The notes: a model not told the origin generated them from the sequence alone. Positions 46,801-56,117 are shown, counted from the first letter of the stretch. The stretch: 64,000 nt of DNA from Methylophaga sp. (GCA_002706095.1 PAJP01000023.1:310001-374000), one strand, 5' to 3'. Program-made: numbers and translations.

Positions 46801-47149
46801 AACATTATCCGAGCTCAGTGAAATGGGTATTAGCTTAGCTATTGATGACTTCGGTACGGGCTATTCTTCCTTGTCATATTTGAAACAGTTTCCATTGAAT
46901 GTACTCAAAATTGACAGCAGTTTCATACGGGATGTCACCACCGACAAGGATGATGCCGCCATCGTCAATGCAATTCTGGCAATGACGGAAAGCCTGGGCT
47001 TGATAGTCGTTGCGGAGGGTGTGGAAACCAACGAGCAACTCAATTATCTCAGACAGCATACTTGCCAGTGTGCACAAGGCTATTTATTCAGTAAGCCTGT
47101 TAGCGAAGAAGCTTTCTATGAACTGGCAGAAAAAGAGACGCTTATTTAG
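43892..47149 (+). CDS. Membrane GGDEF/EAL protein with HAMP and PAS domains
   Basis: Predicted cyclic-di-GMP enzyme of 1,085 residues from the ATG at 43892; a TTG at 43844 overlapping ccoS, or an ATG at 43919 after GGAG, are possible starts. Order: membrane span (about 10-30), long helical periplasmic sensor, second span (about 320-345), HAMP, two PAS domains (about 405-535 and 540-660), GGDEF and EAL. The GGDEF active site is intact (736-740, RLGGDEF). The EAL motif reads EVL (864-866), while the later IDDFGTGYSSL block is standard. Both activities are possible. Its closeness to ccoS suggests, but does not prove, a link to oxygen status. Confidence 0.92.
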   Translation: MFKNWSIKHMLQLWAAITLVAVIVMGIMANYANNLMSETQSIFIEHLLPIEANSRELSQAALLFAQRQQQFLSVSDVSALPEFADRTAIELMFQENAQLLSEALDEQQEAHRLLESLSATYQDYLVLDSKLFQLKKRHLELTSDIKAKQAGNERVSASLLNLMDDLEKRLRNDNLVSLLNLAHPLKSHINELRLLNYKLFLRTGDISDFSQSKKQFNRVFAQIEQDIDAFSSQTFELMYVSETLQAIERQVEALRVLMGGETGLVAIEEESTATQSALAREQSISIKLMSSLTTQLNQLIKHINLQNYAEISDDVTSANYSWWQIIVVSVFIMSAVMIFAYILFNRINQPLVLIKDSIRSLSEGRFETRISVTSTQNEVSMLARDFNHFAEVTQNLIADYSKAKVTMQHKKQQLRAVLNSVPEAILSLNEEGYIIDINPAGASMFGGAIEDLLDQHLLQFFAEANKPESIDDLELDDESSGEYEGLRMDGTAFSLWISVSRIISGSDDFVWVCVIADITKWKKTNQQLHQMTSELNTILENAMVGIAFIRDRRVIRVNQKFEELFQYSREEIEGQKTRFIYPSQIAYEQFGEHVSQYLSVGESYEAQLELVRKNGDRFWCAMAGKSIEADAPQNGSIWLFEDVTTQRQNEERLTNLASIDSLTGLPNRNVFNDRLEHAIHKAHRDSGRLAVCFLDLDHFKHINDSLGHKAGDSLLKEVAKRIKETIREGDTVARLGGDEFTVILENIRSAQYVGKVAEKIIHAMSQPYFIDGVEINISPSIGVSLYPADGRDVDMLIRNADAAMYHAKKTGRNNFQFYSADMNAQASLRLAMETALRRAVEQEEFFIHLQPQIDLDTGKMNGAEVLLRWNSTQWGLVSPADFIPILEDTGMIESVGEWVLKQACQCFLNIKHKLAEDFKLAVNLSGRQFKGGNLASRIRYILAETGMPTKNLELEITETMLMEDPELATLTLSELSEMGISLAIDDFGTGYSSLSYLKQFPLNVLKIDSSFIRDVTTDKDDAAIVNAILAMTESLGLIVVAEGVETNEQLNYLRQHTCQCAQGYLFSKPVSEEAFYELAEKETLI

Positions 47150-47771
47150 TTTGATAAATTAATAGCGTCTTATTATTGCTGCTAAAAATAACCGTGAGAT
47201 TAAGCTTCTGATAAAGCCAAATTATGTCTGCGTTACCTTCATCATCTGGTAATCCTGTATTAATGCTATCAGGAGCACCAAAGCGTTCTTGAATCATTTC
47301 TTCATCTAAACGAACACTGGGTATATAGGTAATCGCTGCAACAGGTGATGACAATAAAAACTGTTTATCTTCTTCTGCCAATTCATGCTGATGCGCGCCA
47401 CTAGGTTGTAGTTTTCCTGCTGAGGCCTGCTCCAACATATCAGCGATTTTGTCTTCATCTACGTCGAGATTCAGCACCATTTTGGCTGATAAGCCACCTA
47501 AGTTCACACTATCAAAATAGGCTTCAACCGTGGCTTTATTATCCGGGTCTGTAAAGATGGCTGTTTTGCCAAACACACGGAGTGCTTGTTGAGCCGTTTT
47601 ATAATCAGTTTTACCTAAATGAATGCCAAATACTTGGACATTATTGTCAGGCATCACAGTCACTTCCCATGGTTTACTGGCAGGCGGTTGAGGCGATGGG
47701 ATAAGCATGATGGCGGCAATGCCAACCAATACCAATAACAGCCCGACAATAAAGTTTCTGATAATGCGCAT
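47142..47771 (-). CDS. Membrane-anchored protein of unknown function
   Basis: Protein of 209 residues not recognised as a named family. It has one N-terminal hydrophobic span (about 6-26: NFIVGLLLVLVGIAAIMLIP) followed by a Pro-rich linker, so most of it should be periplasmic. The soluble part contains acidic and Gln-rich segments, a His pair (GAHQHELAE) and a C-terminal WLYQKLNLTVIFSSNNKTLL strand region. Its 3' end overlaps the convergent GGDEF/EAL gene by eight bases. dtd lies 24 bases upstream on the same strand and may be cotranscribed. Confidence 0.75.
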   Translation of the reverse strand: MRIIRNFIVGLLLVLVGIAAIMLIPSPQPPASKPWEVTVMPDNNVQVFGIHLGKTDYKTAQQALRVFGKTAIFTDPDNKATVEAYFDSVNLGGLSAKMVLNLDVDEDKIADMLEQASAGKLQPSGAHQHELAEEDKQFLLSSPVAAITYIPSVRLDEEMIQERFGAPDSINTGLPDDEGNADIIWLYQKLNLTVIFSSNNKTLLIYQTK

Positions 47772-47795
47772 TCAAAAAAATCCTGTAACAGTAGT

Positions 47796-48233
47796 TTAGC
47801 TCTGAAGCCAGAAAGTCACTGGCCCGTCGTTAATGAGTTTAACCTGCATGTCAGCACCAAACTGACCGGTACAAACCTTAGGATGCTGCTTATTAGCGGC
47901 ATCAACAAACTCATTAAACAGTTGATATCCTATGTCAGGCGATGCAGCAGAAGCAAAGCTGGGACGTAGGCCTTTTTGCGTGTTTGCTGCCAGAGTAAAT
48001 TGTGGCACAAGAAGTAATCCACCATTAACCTGTTTGACGGAGAGGTTCATTTTGTCATCCGCGTCTGCAAATAGGCGGTAATTGATCACCCGCTCTACCA
48101 AGCGTTCAATCATCGCCGATGAGTCGTCTTTTTCAAAACCCACAAATACCAACAGGCCATGATCGATCTCAGCAATACATTGATTATTGACTTCAACCGA
48201 AGCCTGTTTCACACGCTGCAATAAGGCTATCAC
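47796..48233 (-). CDS. dtd: D-aminoacyl-tRNA deacylase
   Basis: Quality-control enzyme of 145 residues that hydrolyses D-aminoacyl-tRNA. The N-terminus MIALLQRVKQASVEVN and the two signature blocks, PQFTLAANTQKGLRPSF (about 78-94) and the Gly-Pro motif NDGPVTFWLQ near the C-terminus, are present. The first block has Pro where many members have Ser (SQFTL). Its start shares a base with the end of pip, so the genes are coupled. Confidence 0.95.
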   Translation of the reverse strand: MIALLQRVKQASVEVNNQCIAEIDHGLLVFVGFEKDDSSAMIERLVERVINYRLFADADDKMNLSVKQVNGGLLLVPQFTLAANTQKGLRPSFASAASPDIGYQLFNEFVDAANKQHPKVCTGQFGADMQVKLINDGPVTFWLQS

Positions 48234-49195
48234 TACAGTTCATCCGCGAACGCATCGGTAGCCTTGACTAAGGCATCGACCACTGCAGGTTCGCCCGCAG
48301 CATGTCCCGCAAGAGGTAACACCGTTAAGCTTGTTTCAGGCCATGCCTGGTGTAGTTCCCAAGATTGCTGTAATGGGCAAACAATATCATAACGACCATG
48401 AATAATATGGGTAGGAATATGACGTAATGAGTCAATTTCGCTCAAGATAGGTCGGTTTTCGATAAAACATTGGTTCAATGCATAATGTAATTGAATACGT
48501 GAGTGAGCCAATGGGCCGGGCGCTTCAGTTAAATCGGCTTCGTACTCATGATCTCGCATGGTGACAATCGTTGCCTCCCAACTGTTAAGAATGGCAGCCG
48601 CTGATAATTGCAGTGACTCATCAGGATCGGTTAGCCGAGTATAGTAAGCCTTCAGTGGTCTTTGTTGTTCCGCGTCATCTAGCATATGCGTTAAGCGATG
48701 CCATGCTTCCGGAAATAGCTTTGAAGCGCCTCCTGCAGCATAAACCCAATCAATATCTTGCTGGCGCCCCAGAAATGTACCACGCAATATCATGTGTATG
48801 ACGTTGTCAGCGTGATCTCTTGCATAACACAACGCCAATGTCGCTCCCCAGGAACCGCCAAAAATCACCCATGTATTTATACCGAGCTGGGTGCGGATAT
48901 ACTCCATATCACTGACTAAATGCGCGGTGGTATTGTTTTCAAGCTCACCGCTGGGCTTAGAACGTCCGCAGCCACGTTGATCAAACAACACAATACGATA
49001 TTTTTCAGGATCGAAATATTGACGATGTTGTGGACGACACCCTGAGCCAGGGCCACCATGCAGAAAAACAACTGGAATCCCATCAGGATTGCCGCATTCT
49101 TCGACATAAATTTCGTGTTTTTTTCCAGAAGATAAGGTTTCTCTCTCAAGTAAATGGGTTTGATAAGGTTCTATTTCTGGGTATAGCGTTAACAT
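48233..49195 (-). CDS. pip: Proline iminopeptidase
   Basis: Alpha/beta-hydrolase of the S33 peptidase family, 320 residues, removing N-terminal proline from peptides. The oxyanion segment HGGPGSGC (about 45-52), DQRGCGRSKP (about 73-82) and the nucleophile elbow GGSWGATLAL (Ser near 114) are all typical. The catalytic Asp and His lie in HGRYDIVCP and LAGHAAGEP near the C-terminus. It overlaps dtd by one base and is divergent from sucC. Confidence 0.94.
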   Translation of the reverse strand: MLTLYPEIEPYQTHLLERETLSSGKKHEIYVEECGNPDGIPVVFLHGGPGSGCRPQHRQYFDPEKYRIVLFDQRGCGRSKPSGELENNTTAHLVSDMEYIRTQLGINTWVIFGGSWGATLALCYARDHADNVIHMILRGTFLGRQQDIDWVYAAGGASKLFPEAWHRLTHMLDDAEQQRPLKAYYTRLTDPDESLQLSAAAILNSWEATIVTMRDHEYEADLTEAPGPLAHSRIQLHYALNQCFIENRPILSEIDSLRHIPTHIIHGRYDIVCPLQQSWELHQAWPETSLTVLPLAGHAAGEPAVVDALVKATDAFADEL

Positions 49196-49385
49196 GTAAA
49201 AACTCGTTTATGGCATTCAGCGTGAACTATATCATGTGTAGTGATGGTAATTATTGCGCTATTGCGAGAAAATATAACGTTTTCGACATTGAATTAAGAT
49301 CTTGTTTTTATCAACAAATCGCAGATTATTAAAAGATAACTGTCGCTGGCGTTGAAAAGACAACCAAGTAAGGCAAGAACATACA

Positions 49386-50558
49386 ATGAATCTGCATGAA
49401 TTTCAGGCCAAACAATTATTTAATCGATACGGTGTGCCTACACCTCAAGGTCAATCCGTTGCTGAACCCGCTCAAGCTCGACAAGCCGCTGAGTTACTAG
49501 CAGGCGAGCGTTGGGTCGTTAAGGCACAAGTTCATGCCGGTGGTCGCGGCAAGGCGGGTGGTGTCAAAGTGGTGAATTCTCTGGATGACGTAGAATCCGC
49601 CGCAGCCGGCATGTTAGGTACACATATTGTCACCCATCAAACTACAGCTGAAGGCCTGCCCGTGCACCAGGTACTGGTAGAAAAACCGACCAATATCAGT
49701 CGTGAAATTTATCTGGCCGTACTGGTTGACCGCAGTTCACAACGTATTGTTTTCATGGTCTCAGCAGAAGGCGGTATGGATATCGAAGCCGTGGCGGAAC
49801 AACAACCTGAGGCGATACTGAATTTATATGTGGATCCTGTTGTTGGCTTAGAGGGATATCAATGTCGCCGTGCAGCATTTTTTCTTGGCTTGACGGGCAA
49901 TAGCTTCAAACAGCTACAGTCCGTGATGCAAAATCTGTATCAATTGTTTACAGAAAATGATGCCAGTCTGGTGGAAGTAAACCCGCTCGTTGTTACTGAT
50001 GAGGGGGATTTACTTGCTGTGGATGCCAAAATTAATCTGGATGATAACGGCTTATTCCGCCATGTCGAGTTAGCAGAGATGTTTGATCCTAGTCAGGAAG
50101 ATGATGCAGAAGTTATCGCTCGTGAATTTGGCCTTAACTATATCTCTTTGGATGGCAACGTGGCTTGTATGGTCAACGGCGCCGGTCTGGCAATGGCCAC
50201 CATGGATTTAATTCAAAAAGAAGGTGGGCAGCCTGCTAACTTCTTAGATGTCGGTGGTGGTACGACAGCTGCTCGCGTCGCTGAAGCATTTAAGTTGATT
50301 CTTTCTGATAAAAAAGTGAAGTCGATTTTGGTCAATATCTTCGGTGGTATTGTTCGTTGTGATCTGATTGCCGAAGGTATTATTCAGGCAGCGAAAGAAG
50401 TCGGTCTGTCATTACCCGTTGTTGTAAGACTTGAGGGCACAAATGCCCAACGAGGTCGTGAATTATTGAAAAACAGTGAAATGAGTATATATGCTGCCGA
50501 TGATTTAACCGATGCTGCACGTCAAGCTGTAGCGGCAGCCCAGGAGTCGCAGGCATGA
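49386..50558 (+). CDS. sucC: Succinyl-CoA synthetase beta subunit
   Basis: ADP-forming succinate-CoA ligase beta chain, 390 residues. The ATP-grasp N-terminus reads [18 protein letters not shown], with [19 protein letters not shown] (about 46-64), EVNPLVV and the C-terminal [10 protein letters not shown]. It overlaps sucD by four bases. The closely related malate-CoA ligase (MtkA) of serine-cycle methylotrophs was considered, but the N-terminal block is closer to SucC. The sucAB genes normally upstream are not present. Confidence 0.93.
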   Translation: MNLHEFQAKQLFNRYGVPTPQGQSVAEPAQARQAAELLAGERWVVKAQVHAGGRGKAGGVKVVNSLDDVESAAAGMLGTHIVTHQTTAEGLPVHQVLVEKPTNISREIYLAVLVDRSSQRIVFMVSAEGGMDIEAVAEQQPEAILNLYVDPVVGLEGYQCRRAAFFLGLTGNSFKQLQSVMQNLYQLFTENDASLVEVNPLVVTDEGDLLAVDAKINLDDNGLFRHVELAEMFDPSQEDDAEVIAREFGLNYISLDGNVACMVNGAGLAMATMDLIQKEGGQPANFLDVGGGTTAARVAEAFKLILSDKKVKSILVNIFGGIVRCDLIAEGIIQAAKEVGLSLPVVVRLEGTNAQRGRELLKNSEMSIYAADDLTDAARQAVAAAQESQA

Positions 50559-51430
50559 GTATTTTAATCAATCGTGAAACCAAAGTGATTTGTCAGGGCT
50601 TTACTGGCAAACAAGGTACATTTCACTCCGAGCAGGCCATTGCTTATGGCACCCAGTTTGTCGGTGGTGTGACGCCAGGAAAAGGTGGACAAACACATTT
50701 AGATAAACCTGTTTTCAACACGGTACATGAAGCAGTCGAACAAACAGGTGCAGATGCCACCATGATTTATGTGCCTGCTGCATTTGCTGCCGATGCGATT
50801 CTGGAAGCGGCTGATGCCGGTATTAAAGTGATTGCCTGTATCACTGAAGGTATTCCCGTTCTGGATATGTTACGCGTGAAACATGCTCTAGATAGTTACG
50901 ATGCACATTTGATCGGTCCAAATTGTCCGGGCTTGATTACACCAGGTGAATGTAAGATTGGCATCATGCCCGGTAATATTCACCAGCCAGGAAAAATTGG
51001 CATTGTCTCACGTTCAGGTACGCTAACCTATGAAGCGGTTCATCAGACAACACAGAATGGGTTGGGGCAAAGTACGTGCGTCGGTATTGGTGGTGACCCT
51101 ATTCATGGTATGAACTTTATCGAATGTCTTGAGTTGTTTGAGAATGACCCCCAAACAGAAGGTATTGTGATGGTTGGTGAGATTGGTGGCCATGCCGAAG
51201 AAGATGCCGCCGAGTTTATTCAAGCGCATGTTTCTAAACCGGTTGTGACCTATATCGCTGGTTTGACTGCGCCTGCTGGCAAACGTATGGGCCATGCTGG
51301 CGCCATTATCAGTGGCGGCAGTGGCACGGCTGAAGCGAAATTAAAAGCGCTTGAAGCTGCTGGCTGTGGTATTGCACGATCGCCTGCTGAAATTGGCGAC
51401 ATAATGCTGGCAATGATGGATAAAAAATAA
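50555..51430 (+). CDS. sucD: Succinyl-CoA synthetase alpha subunit
   Basis: Alpha chain of succinate-CoA ligase, 291 residues, carrying the phosphorylated His. CoA-binding [16 protein letters not shown] (about 14-29), [10 protein letters not shown] (about 123-132), and the active-site His in [14 protein letters not shown] (near residue 247) are intact. ATGA overlap with sucC indicates coupling. nadE begins directly at its end. Confidence 0.95.
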   Translation: MSILINRETKVICQGFTGKQGTFHSEQAIAYGTQFVGGVTPGKGGQTHLDKPVFNTVHEAVEQTGADATMIYVPAAFAADAILEAADAGIKVIACITEGIPVLDMLRVKHALDSYDAHLIGPNCPGLITPGECKIGIMPGNIHQPGKIGIVSRSGTLTYEAVHQTTQNGLGQSTCVGIGGDPIHGMNFIECLELFENDPQTEGIVMVGEIGGHAEEDAAEFIQAHVSKPVVTYIAGLTAPAGKRMGHAGAIISGGSGTAEAKLKALEAAGCGIARSPAEIGDIMLAMMDKK

Positions 51431-53071
51431 ATGCAAACACTCACGCTGGTGATGGGACAAATCAATCCCGTAGTAGGTGATGTCGCAGGAAATGTTAACA
51501 GGATTATTGAGTCTGCAAATCAGGCAAAACAACAGCATAATGCCGATTTAGTGGTGTTTCCTGAATTGACACTGAGCGGATATCCTCCAGAAGATTTATT
51601 ACTCCGCCCCGGTTTGTTGAAGCGGGTTCGTAAAGCGTTAAGCACATTGGCGAGTAAGCTGGATAATATAGCCGTGTTAGTTGGTCATCCAGCAGGTGAT
51701 GTTGAATCGGGTTTATATAACTCTGCCTCGTTAATTGATGATGGCAAGGTGGTTTGTACTTATCACAAGCAGCAGTTACCCAATTATGGTGTGTTTGATG
51801 AGAAGCGTTATTTCGTTGAAGGTGATGAGGCGGTTGTCTTTGATTTTCGTGGCATCAATATTGGCATTACCATATGCGAGGATATCTGGTTCAAAGACCC
51901 CGCTGCCAGAGCAAAAGCCGCTGGTGCTGAGTTAATTGTCAACTTAAATGCTTCCCCTTATCACGTTGGTAAATGGCCGCTACGTGAAGCTGAAGTTAAT
52001 AAGCGTGTCTCTGAAACGGGGCTGCCTGTTATCTATGTCAACCAATATGGTGGTCAGGACGAACTGGTATTTGATGGTTATTCTTTTGTAATCAATGCTG
52101 CAGGAACAAAAGTTGCTCAGGCGCCAGCATTAGAGTTTGGTTTATTCCCTGTCAGCATCAAGCGGGATGCATCAGGGACTTTATCCTTATCTGGTACCTT
52201 GTGCGAGCCTGAAGAGGAGTTGTCTACCATATTCAAAGCACTAACGCTTGGGCTGAAAGACTATATCGAGAAAAATCATTTTCCTGGAGTCGTGCTTGGT
52301 TTATCAGGCGGTATTGACTCTGCCTTAACCATGGCACTGGCTGTTGACGCCATTGGCGCAGACAAAGTGCATGCGGTGATGATGCCGTCGCGTTATACCT
52401 CTCAAATGAGTCTGGATGATGCGAAATTAATGGCCGAAGGGCTTGGGGTCAAGTACAGCATTATTTCGATAGAACCCACCTTCAATGCATTTATTGACTC
52501 ATTAGCCGATGAATTTAAAGGACTGCCGAACGATACAACGGAAGAAAATATACAGGCACGTTGCCGTGGCATTATTTTGATGGCCTTATCCAATAAAACA
52601 GGCTCAATGGTGCTATCGACCGGTAATAAAAGCGAAATGGCTGTGGGTTACTCGACATTGTACGGCGATATGGCTGGTGGATACTCGCCATTGAAAGATG
52701 TATATAAAACGCTGGTATATCAGTTAAGCCGTCATCGAAATCAACAGTCCCCGGCTATTCCTGAGCGAATTATTACACGTCCCCCGTCAGCTGAACTGGC
52801 AGAAGGACAGTTGGATCAAGATAGCTTGCCTGACTATGCTGTCTTAGATCAGATTCTGCAGCGTTATATAGCGGATCAACAGTGTTTTGAAGACTTGGTT
52901 GAAGGGGGCTATGACGCGGATGTAGTTGCAAGAGTCATCAAAATGGTGGATCGTAATGAATATAAAAGGCGGCAGGCGCCTCCAGGTATTCGTATCAGTA
53001 GCCGGGCTTTTGGCCGAGATCGCCGATATCCTATCACGTCAGGCTACACCGTCACTTCAACTATAGAGTAA
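51431..53071 (+). CDS. nadE: Glutamine-dependent NAD+ synthetase
   Basis: Last enzyme of NAD synthesis, 546 residues, amidating deamido-NAD with glutamine-derived ammonia. The N-terminal nitrilase-type glutaminase domain (about 1-260) has the Glu-Lys-Cys triad in FPELTLSGYPPEDLL, YHKQQLPNYGVF and ITICEDIWF. The C-terminal synthetase domain has the P-loop GLSGGIDSALT (about 291-301) and STGNKSEMAVGY. It starts immediately after sucD and precedes glnB by nine bases, giving a sucC-sucD-nadE-glnB run. Confidence 0.96.
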   Translation: MQTLTLVMGQINPVVGDVAGNVNRIIESANQAKQQHNADLVVFPELTLSGYPPEDLLLRPGLLKRVRKALSTLASKLDNIAVLVGHPAGDVESGLYNSASLIDDGKVVCTYHKQQLPNYGVFDEKRYFVEGDEAVVFDFRGINIGITICEDIWFKDPAARAKAAGAELIVNLNASPYHVGKWPLREAEVNKRVSETGLPVIYVNQYGGQDELVFDGYSFVINAAGTKVAQAPALEFGLFPVSIKRDASGTLSLSGTLCEPEEELSTIFKALTLGLKDYIEKNHFPGVVLGLSGGIDSALTMALAVDAIGADKVHAVMMPSRYTSQMSLDDAKLMAEGLGVKYSIISIEPTFNAFIDSLADEFKGLPNDTTEENIQARCRGIILMALSNKTGSMVLSTGNKSEMAVGYSTLYGDMAGGYSPLKDVYKTLVYQLSRHRNQQSPAIPERIITRPPSAELAEGQLDQDSLPDYAVLDQILQRYIADQQCFEDLVEGGYDADVVARVIKMVDRNEYKRRQAPPGIRISSRAFGRDRRYPITSGYTVTSTIE

Positions 53072-53419
<348 letters not shown>

Positions 53420-53434
53420 TTGATGCTGTACGCA

Positions 53435-53476
53435 TAAAAAAAGCCCGTCGCTGAATGTTCAACGACGGGCTTTTTT
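53435..53476. terminator. Bidirectional intrinsic terminator between glnB and bamD
   Basis: AAAAAGCCCGTCG pairs with CGACGGGCTTTTT, with T and A runs on both sides. It serves the convergent glnB and bamD genes. Confidence 0.93.
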
Positions 53477-53484
53477 GTTTTTGA

Positions 53485-54270
53485 CTACTGCACTTCGGTT
53501 TGGGCTACTTCCGCAATTCCAGGATGGCCGGGATAGTTAATTCTAAGAACACGAAGCGAGTCTTCTGACAGCTCAAGCATGCCCAACACTTTGTAGGCTT
53601 TTGCCATCACTACTAGCGCCTCTGGCATCGCAGGTGTTCTGTCATAGTTTTCTATCACATATTTACCGCGATTGAGCGCCGCTAAGTATGAGCCTCTACG
53701 CATGTAATAATTGGCAACGTTCACTTCATGTTGTGCGAGACGGTTACGTAAATAGACGATGCGTTGAGCGGCATCTTCTGCATAACGGCTGGTAGGAAAA
53801 CGCTGAATCAATGTATTGAAGTCACGTAATGCATCCTCCGCAGCGCCTGGGTCACGCTGAGATTCATCACGGGGAATATATTTTTCTAATAAACCAATGT
53901 CACGGTGGAAATTAACCAGGCCACGAAGGTATATCGCGTAGTCGATGTTCGGATTCAGTGGGTATACCCGCATGAATCGATCAATGGTGGCAATGGCGGT
54001 TTCAGGATCATCTGATTTGTAATGAGCATAAGCAGATTCAAGTAATGCTTGTTGAGCATATTCACCAAAAGGAAAACGCGCTTCCAGTTGTTCGTAGTAG
54101 GTGATGGCTTTACTGTAATCTGCGATATCCAGCGCGGCTTTAGCTTCACTGTAGATTCTTTCTACACTCCAGCTTTCATCTGCTTTAACTTCTTCTTTTT
54201 GAAAAAAAGAACAACCAGACAGTGATAAACAGGTCAGACCGATGATTAATGGCAAATAATATTTTTTCAT
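53485..54270 (-). CDS. bamD: Outer-membrane protein assembly factor BamD
   Basis: Lipoprotein of the BAM complex that inserts beta-barrel proteins, 261 residues. The signal ends in a lipobox LSGC (Cys near residue 20). Several TPR repeats follow, recognised from AKAALDIADYSKAITYYEQLEA and RFPFGEYAQQALLE, and the conserved RGLVNFH and PTSRYAEDA blocks (about 110-165). It is monocistronic and convergent with glnB, and divergent from the L,D-transpeptidase gene. Confidence 0.95.
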   Translation of the reverse strand: MKKYYLPLIIGLTCLSLSGCSFFQKEEVKADESWSVERIYSEAKAALDIADYSKAITYYEQLEARFPFGEYAQQALLESAYAHYKSDDPETAIATIDRFMRVYPLNPNIDYAIYLRGLVNFHRDIGLLEKYIPRDESQRDPGAAEDALRDFNTLIQRFPTSRYAEDAAQRIVYLRNRLAQHEVNVANYYMRRGSYLAALNRGKYVIENYDRTPAMPEALVVMAKAYKVLGMLELSEDSLRVLRINYPGHPGIAEVAQTEVQ

Positions 54271-54416
54271 TGAAGTAGAGTACGCTAGCTTGCTGTTTAA
54301 GGTAAAGGTTGATCTTAGCCCTTTTTCGGATTCAAAGCACGCTTTTAGCGAATGTGAAGATTATATTTAATCAAGTACAATATGCAGCTTTATTCTTTAA
54401 TAAACAGGAATCATCG

Positions 54417-55580
54417 ATGTTGAAACGGTTGTTGTCTCTTGCTGTAGGTCTTGCGATATCGGCACCTTCTATGGCAACTACTTTTGAACTTAAATCCGCT
54501 GGCTCAACCGTTGTGGGTCACAACATGGTGGTTTATAGCACAGATAAAGACACCTTACTCGATATTGGACGTCAATTTGATTTAGGGTACAGCGACATTG
54601 TCGAAGCCAATCCAGATGTTGATCCATGGCTTCCGGGTGAGAATACACGCGTTATTATTCCAAGCCGTTTCATTCTTCCTAAAGCTGGCCAAAAAGGCAT
54701 CGTGATCAATATTGCCGAGTTACGCCTTTACTATTATCCAGAAACAAAGGCGGGAGAAACACAGAAAGTGATCACCCACCCAATCGGTATCGGACGTGAA
54801 GGATGGGGCACGCCATTGGGCAAAGCAAAGATTACCCAGAAAAGAAAAGATCCAACATGGACACCACCAGAATCCATCAGAAAAGAGCATCTTGAAAAAG
54901 GTGATCCTTTGCCAAGAGTGGTTGCGGCCGGGCCTGATAATCCATTAGGGGCTTATGCGATGCGGTTATCGATGCCGGGTTATTTATTGCATGGCACAAA
55001 TAAGCCTTTTGGTGTAGGTATGCGTGTGAGCCATGGTTGTATTCGACTTTTCCCAGAAGATATCCAGCACTTATTTAATATCGCATCAGTGAATACGCCT
55101 GTAGAAATTATTTATCAGCCAGATAAAGCGGGTGTTCGTGATGGCAAACTCTATTTGGAAGTCAATAAACCACACAGTGACATCGATAAACGCCAAGGTT
55201 TAAACATGACACCGATGGTAGCAGCCATTTTAGAGGCACACGATAAATTACCTGCCGATGATGATTGGGCATTTACAGAAAGATTAGTGGAAGCCCAGGA
55301 TAGTATCGTTAAACGTCTAGGAGAAGAGCCACTCGATATCGTAGAAGATGTTTGGTTTGTTCATGCCGGACTAAGCCAGAAAGCGATACAAAAAACACGT
55401 CAGGCAATCAATACTTTGCAATTGAATGATCTGTTCTGGCCTGCGAAATCTGGCGCAGTCGGGGAAACCTTAATCGGCCCATTTAATTCACAACAAGAAG
55501 CCGCTGAGATGGCTGACAAAATTAGTGAAGTAGCAGGTATTTCTGTATGGGTTGCGCAAGTATCGAGTGACACGCTCTAA
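54417..55580 (+). CDS. L,D-transpeptidase (ErfK/YbiS family)
   Basis: Periplasmic peptidoglycan enzyme of 387 residues. The ATG at 54417 follows an AGGA motif and gives a clean signal peptide (MLKRLLSLAVGLAISAPSMA). An N-terminal LysM-like region (about 40-80) precedes the YkuD catalytic domain (about 95-235) with HGTNKP and SHGCIRL (Cys near 209). A C-terminal SPOR-like stretch may exist (TLIGPFNSQQEAAEMADKI). E. coli relatives attach Braun lipoprotein to peptidoglycan, and an Lpp-like gene lies next door. Other family members make 3-3 cross-links. Confidence 0.92.
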   Translation: MLKRLLSLAVGLAISAPSMATTFELKSAGSTVVGHNMVVYSTDKDTLLDIGRQFDLGYSDIVEANPDVDPWLPGENTRVIIPSRFILPKAGQKGIVINIAELRLYYYPETKAGETQKVITHPIGIGREGWGTPLGKAKITQKRKDPTWTPPESIRKEHLEKGDPLPRVVAAGPDNPLGAYAMRLSMPGYLLHGTNKPFGVGMRVSHGCIRLFPEDIQHLFNIASVNTPVEIIYQPDKAGVRDGKLYLEVNKPHSDIDKRQGLNMTPMVAAILEAHDKLPADDDWAFTERLVEAQDSIVKRLGEEPLDIVEDVWFVHAGLSQKAIQKTRQAINTLQLNDLFWPAKSGAVGETLIGPFNSQQEAAEMADKISEVAGISVWVAQVSSDTL

Positions 55581-55597
55581 AGATAAATACTATAGAT

Positions 55598-55633
55598 AAA
55601 AAAAAGCCGGAACAATTGTTCCGGCTTTTTTGT
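55598..55633. terminator. Bidirectional terminator between the L,D-transpeptidase and Lpp-like genes
   Basis: AAAAGCCGGAACA pairs with TGTTCCGGCTTTT around a very short loop, with A and T tracts on either side, serving two convergent genes. Confidence 0.93.
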
Positions 55634-55655
55634 ATGAGTCAATCTAAAATTTAGA

Positions 55656-55955
55656 TTATTTGCTCATCGCTTTTTCAAACATACGGTCGATTTTTGCACA
55701 GCATTCTTCGACAGTTGATTGAGCTTCATCAGCAGCTTTCTGGGCGTTCATGGCAGCCAGTTCTGCGTCAGTTGCAGTACGTTGCGCTGTGTCAGCAGTG
55801 CTTTGAGCATTGCGGGCTGCGACCAGAGCTGAATCAGCTGTTGATTGAGCTGATTCTACAGAGGCTTTCAGCGCTTCCATTTCAGCTGTGTTCGCACAAG
55901 CAGTCAACATAGCTAAAGGCAGGATTACAGCACTCAGTTTTGCTAATGATTTCAT
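55656..55955 (-). CDS. Lpp/OprI-like alanine-zipper lipoprotein
   Basis: Small outer-membrane lipoprotein of 99 residues. The lipobox LTAC puts the lipid on Cys near residue 20. The mature chain is an alanine-rich coiled coil with repeated AQSTAD units, like OprI and Braun lipoprotein. It ends in Lys (KAMSK), the residue that is joined to peptidoglycan in Lpp. An unusual adjacent Cys pair (EECCAK) lies near the C-terminus. The AAGGAGA ribosome-binding site and a consensus -10 upstream fit high expression. An L,D-transpeptidase gene is convergent with it. Confidence 0.9.
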   Translation of the reverse strand: MKSLAKLSAVILPLAMLTACANTAEMEALKASVESAQSTADSALVAARNAQSTADTAQRTATDAELAAMNAQKAADEAQSTVEECCAKIDRMFEKAMSK

Positions 55956-55993
55956 TTTTATCTCCTTAAAGTACCAGTTAAATTGGCGTGGAT

Positions 55994-55999
55994 ATTATA
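55994..55999 (-). promoter_or_regulatory. -10 element of the Lpp-like gene promoter
   Basis: On the minus strand this reads TATAAT, 39 bases before the start codon. The -35 at 17-base spacing (TGTTTT) is poor, so confidence is limited. Confidence 0.45.
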
Positions 56000-56108
56000 T
56001 TGCTTATTTGCAACATAAAACATACGCTAGCAAGAAATATTTTTGCTGTCCATTAACATTATTAAAAAGGACCGTTTTAATATTACAACAGATACATAAA
56101 GAAATAGT

Positions 56109-56117
56109 TGGTATAAT
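56109..56117 (+). promoter_or_regulatory. Extended -10 promoter upstream of suhB
   Basis: TGGTATAAT is a perfect extended -10 (TGn-TATAAT), about 73 bases before the suhB start. A good -35 is not obvious, as is usual for extended -10 promoters. Confidence 0.55.

Noticed and set aside
49386..51430. Malate-CoA ligase (mtkA/mtkB) in place of sucC/sucD
   Set aside because: The N-terminal block is closer to E. coli SucC, and no serine-cycle genes are nearby.
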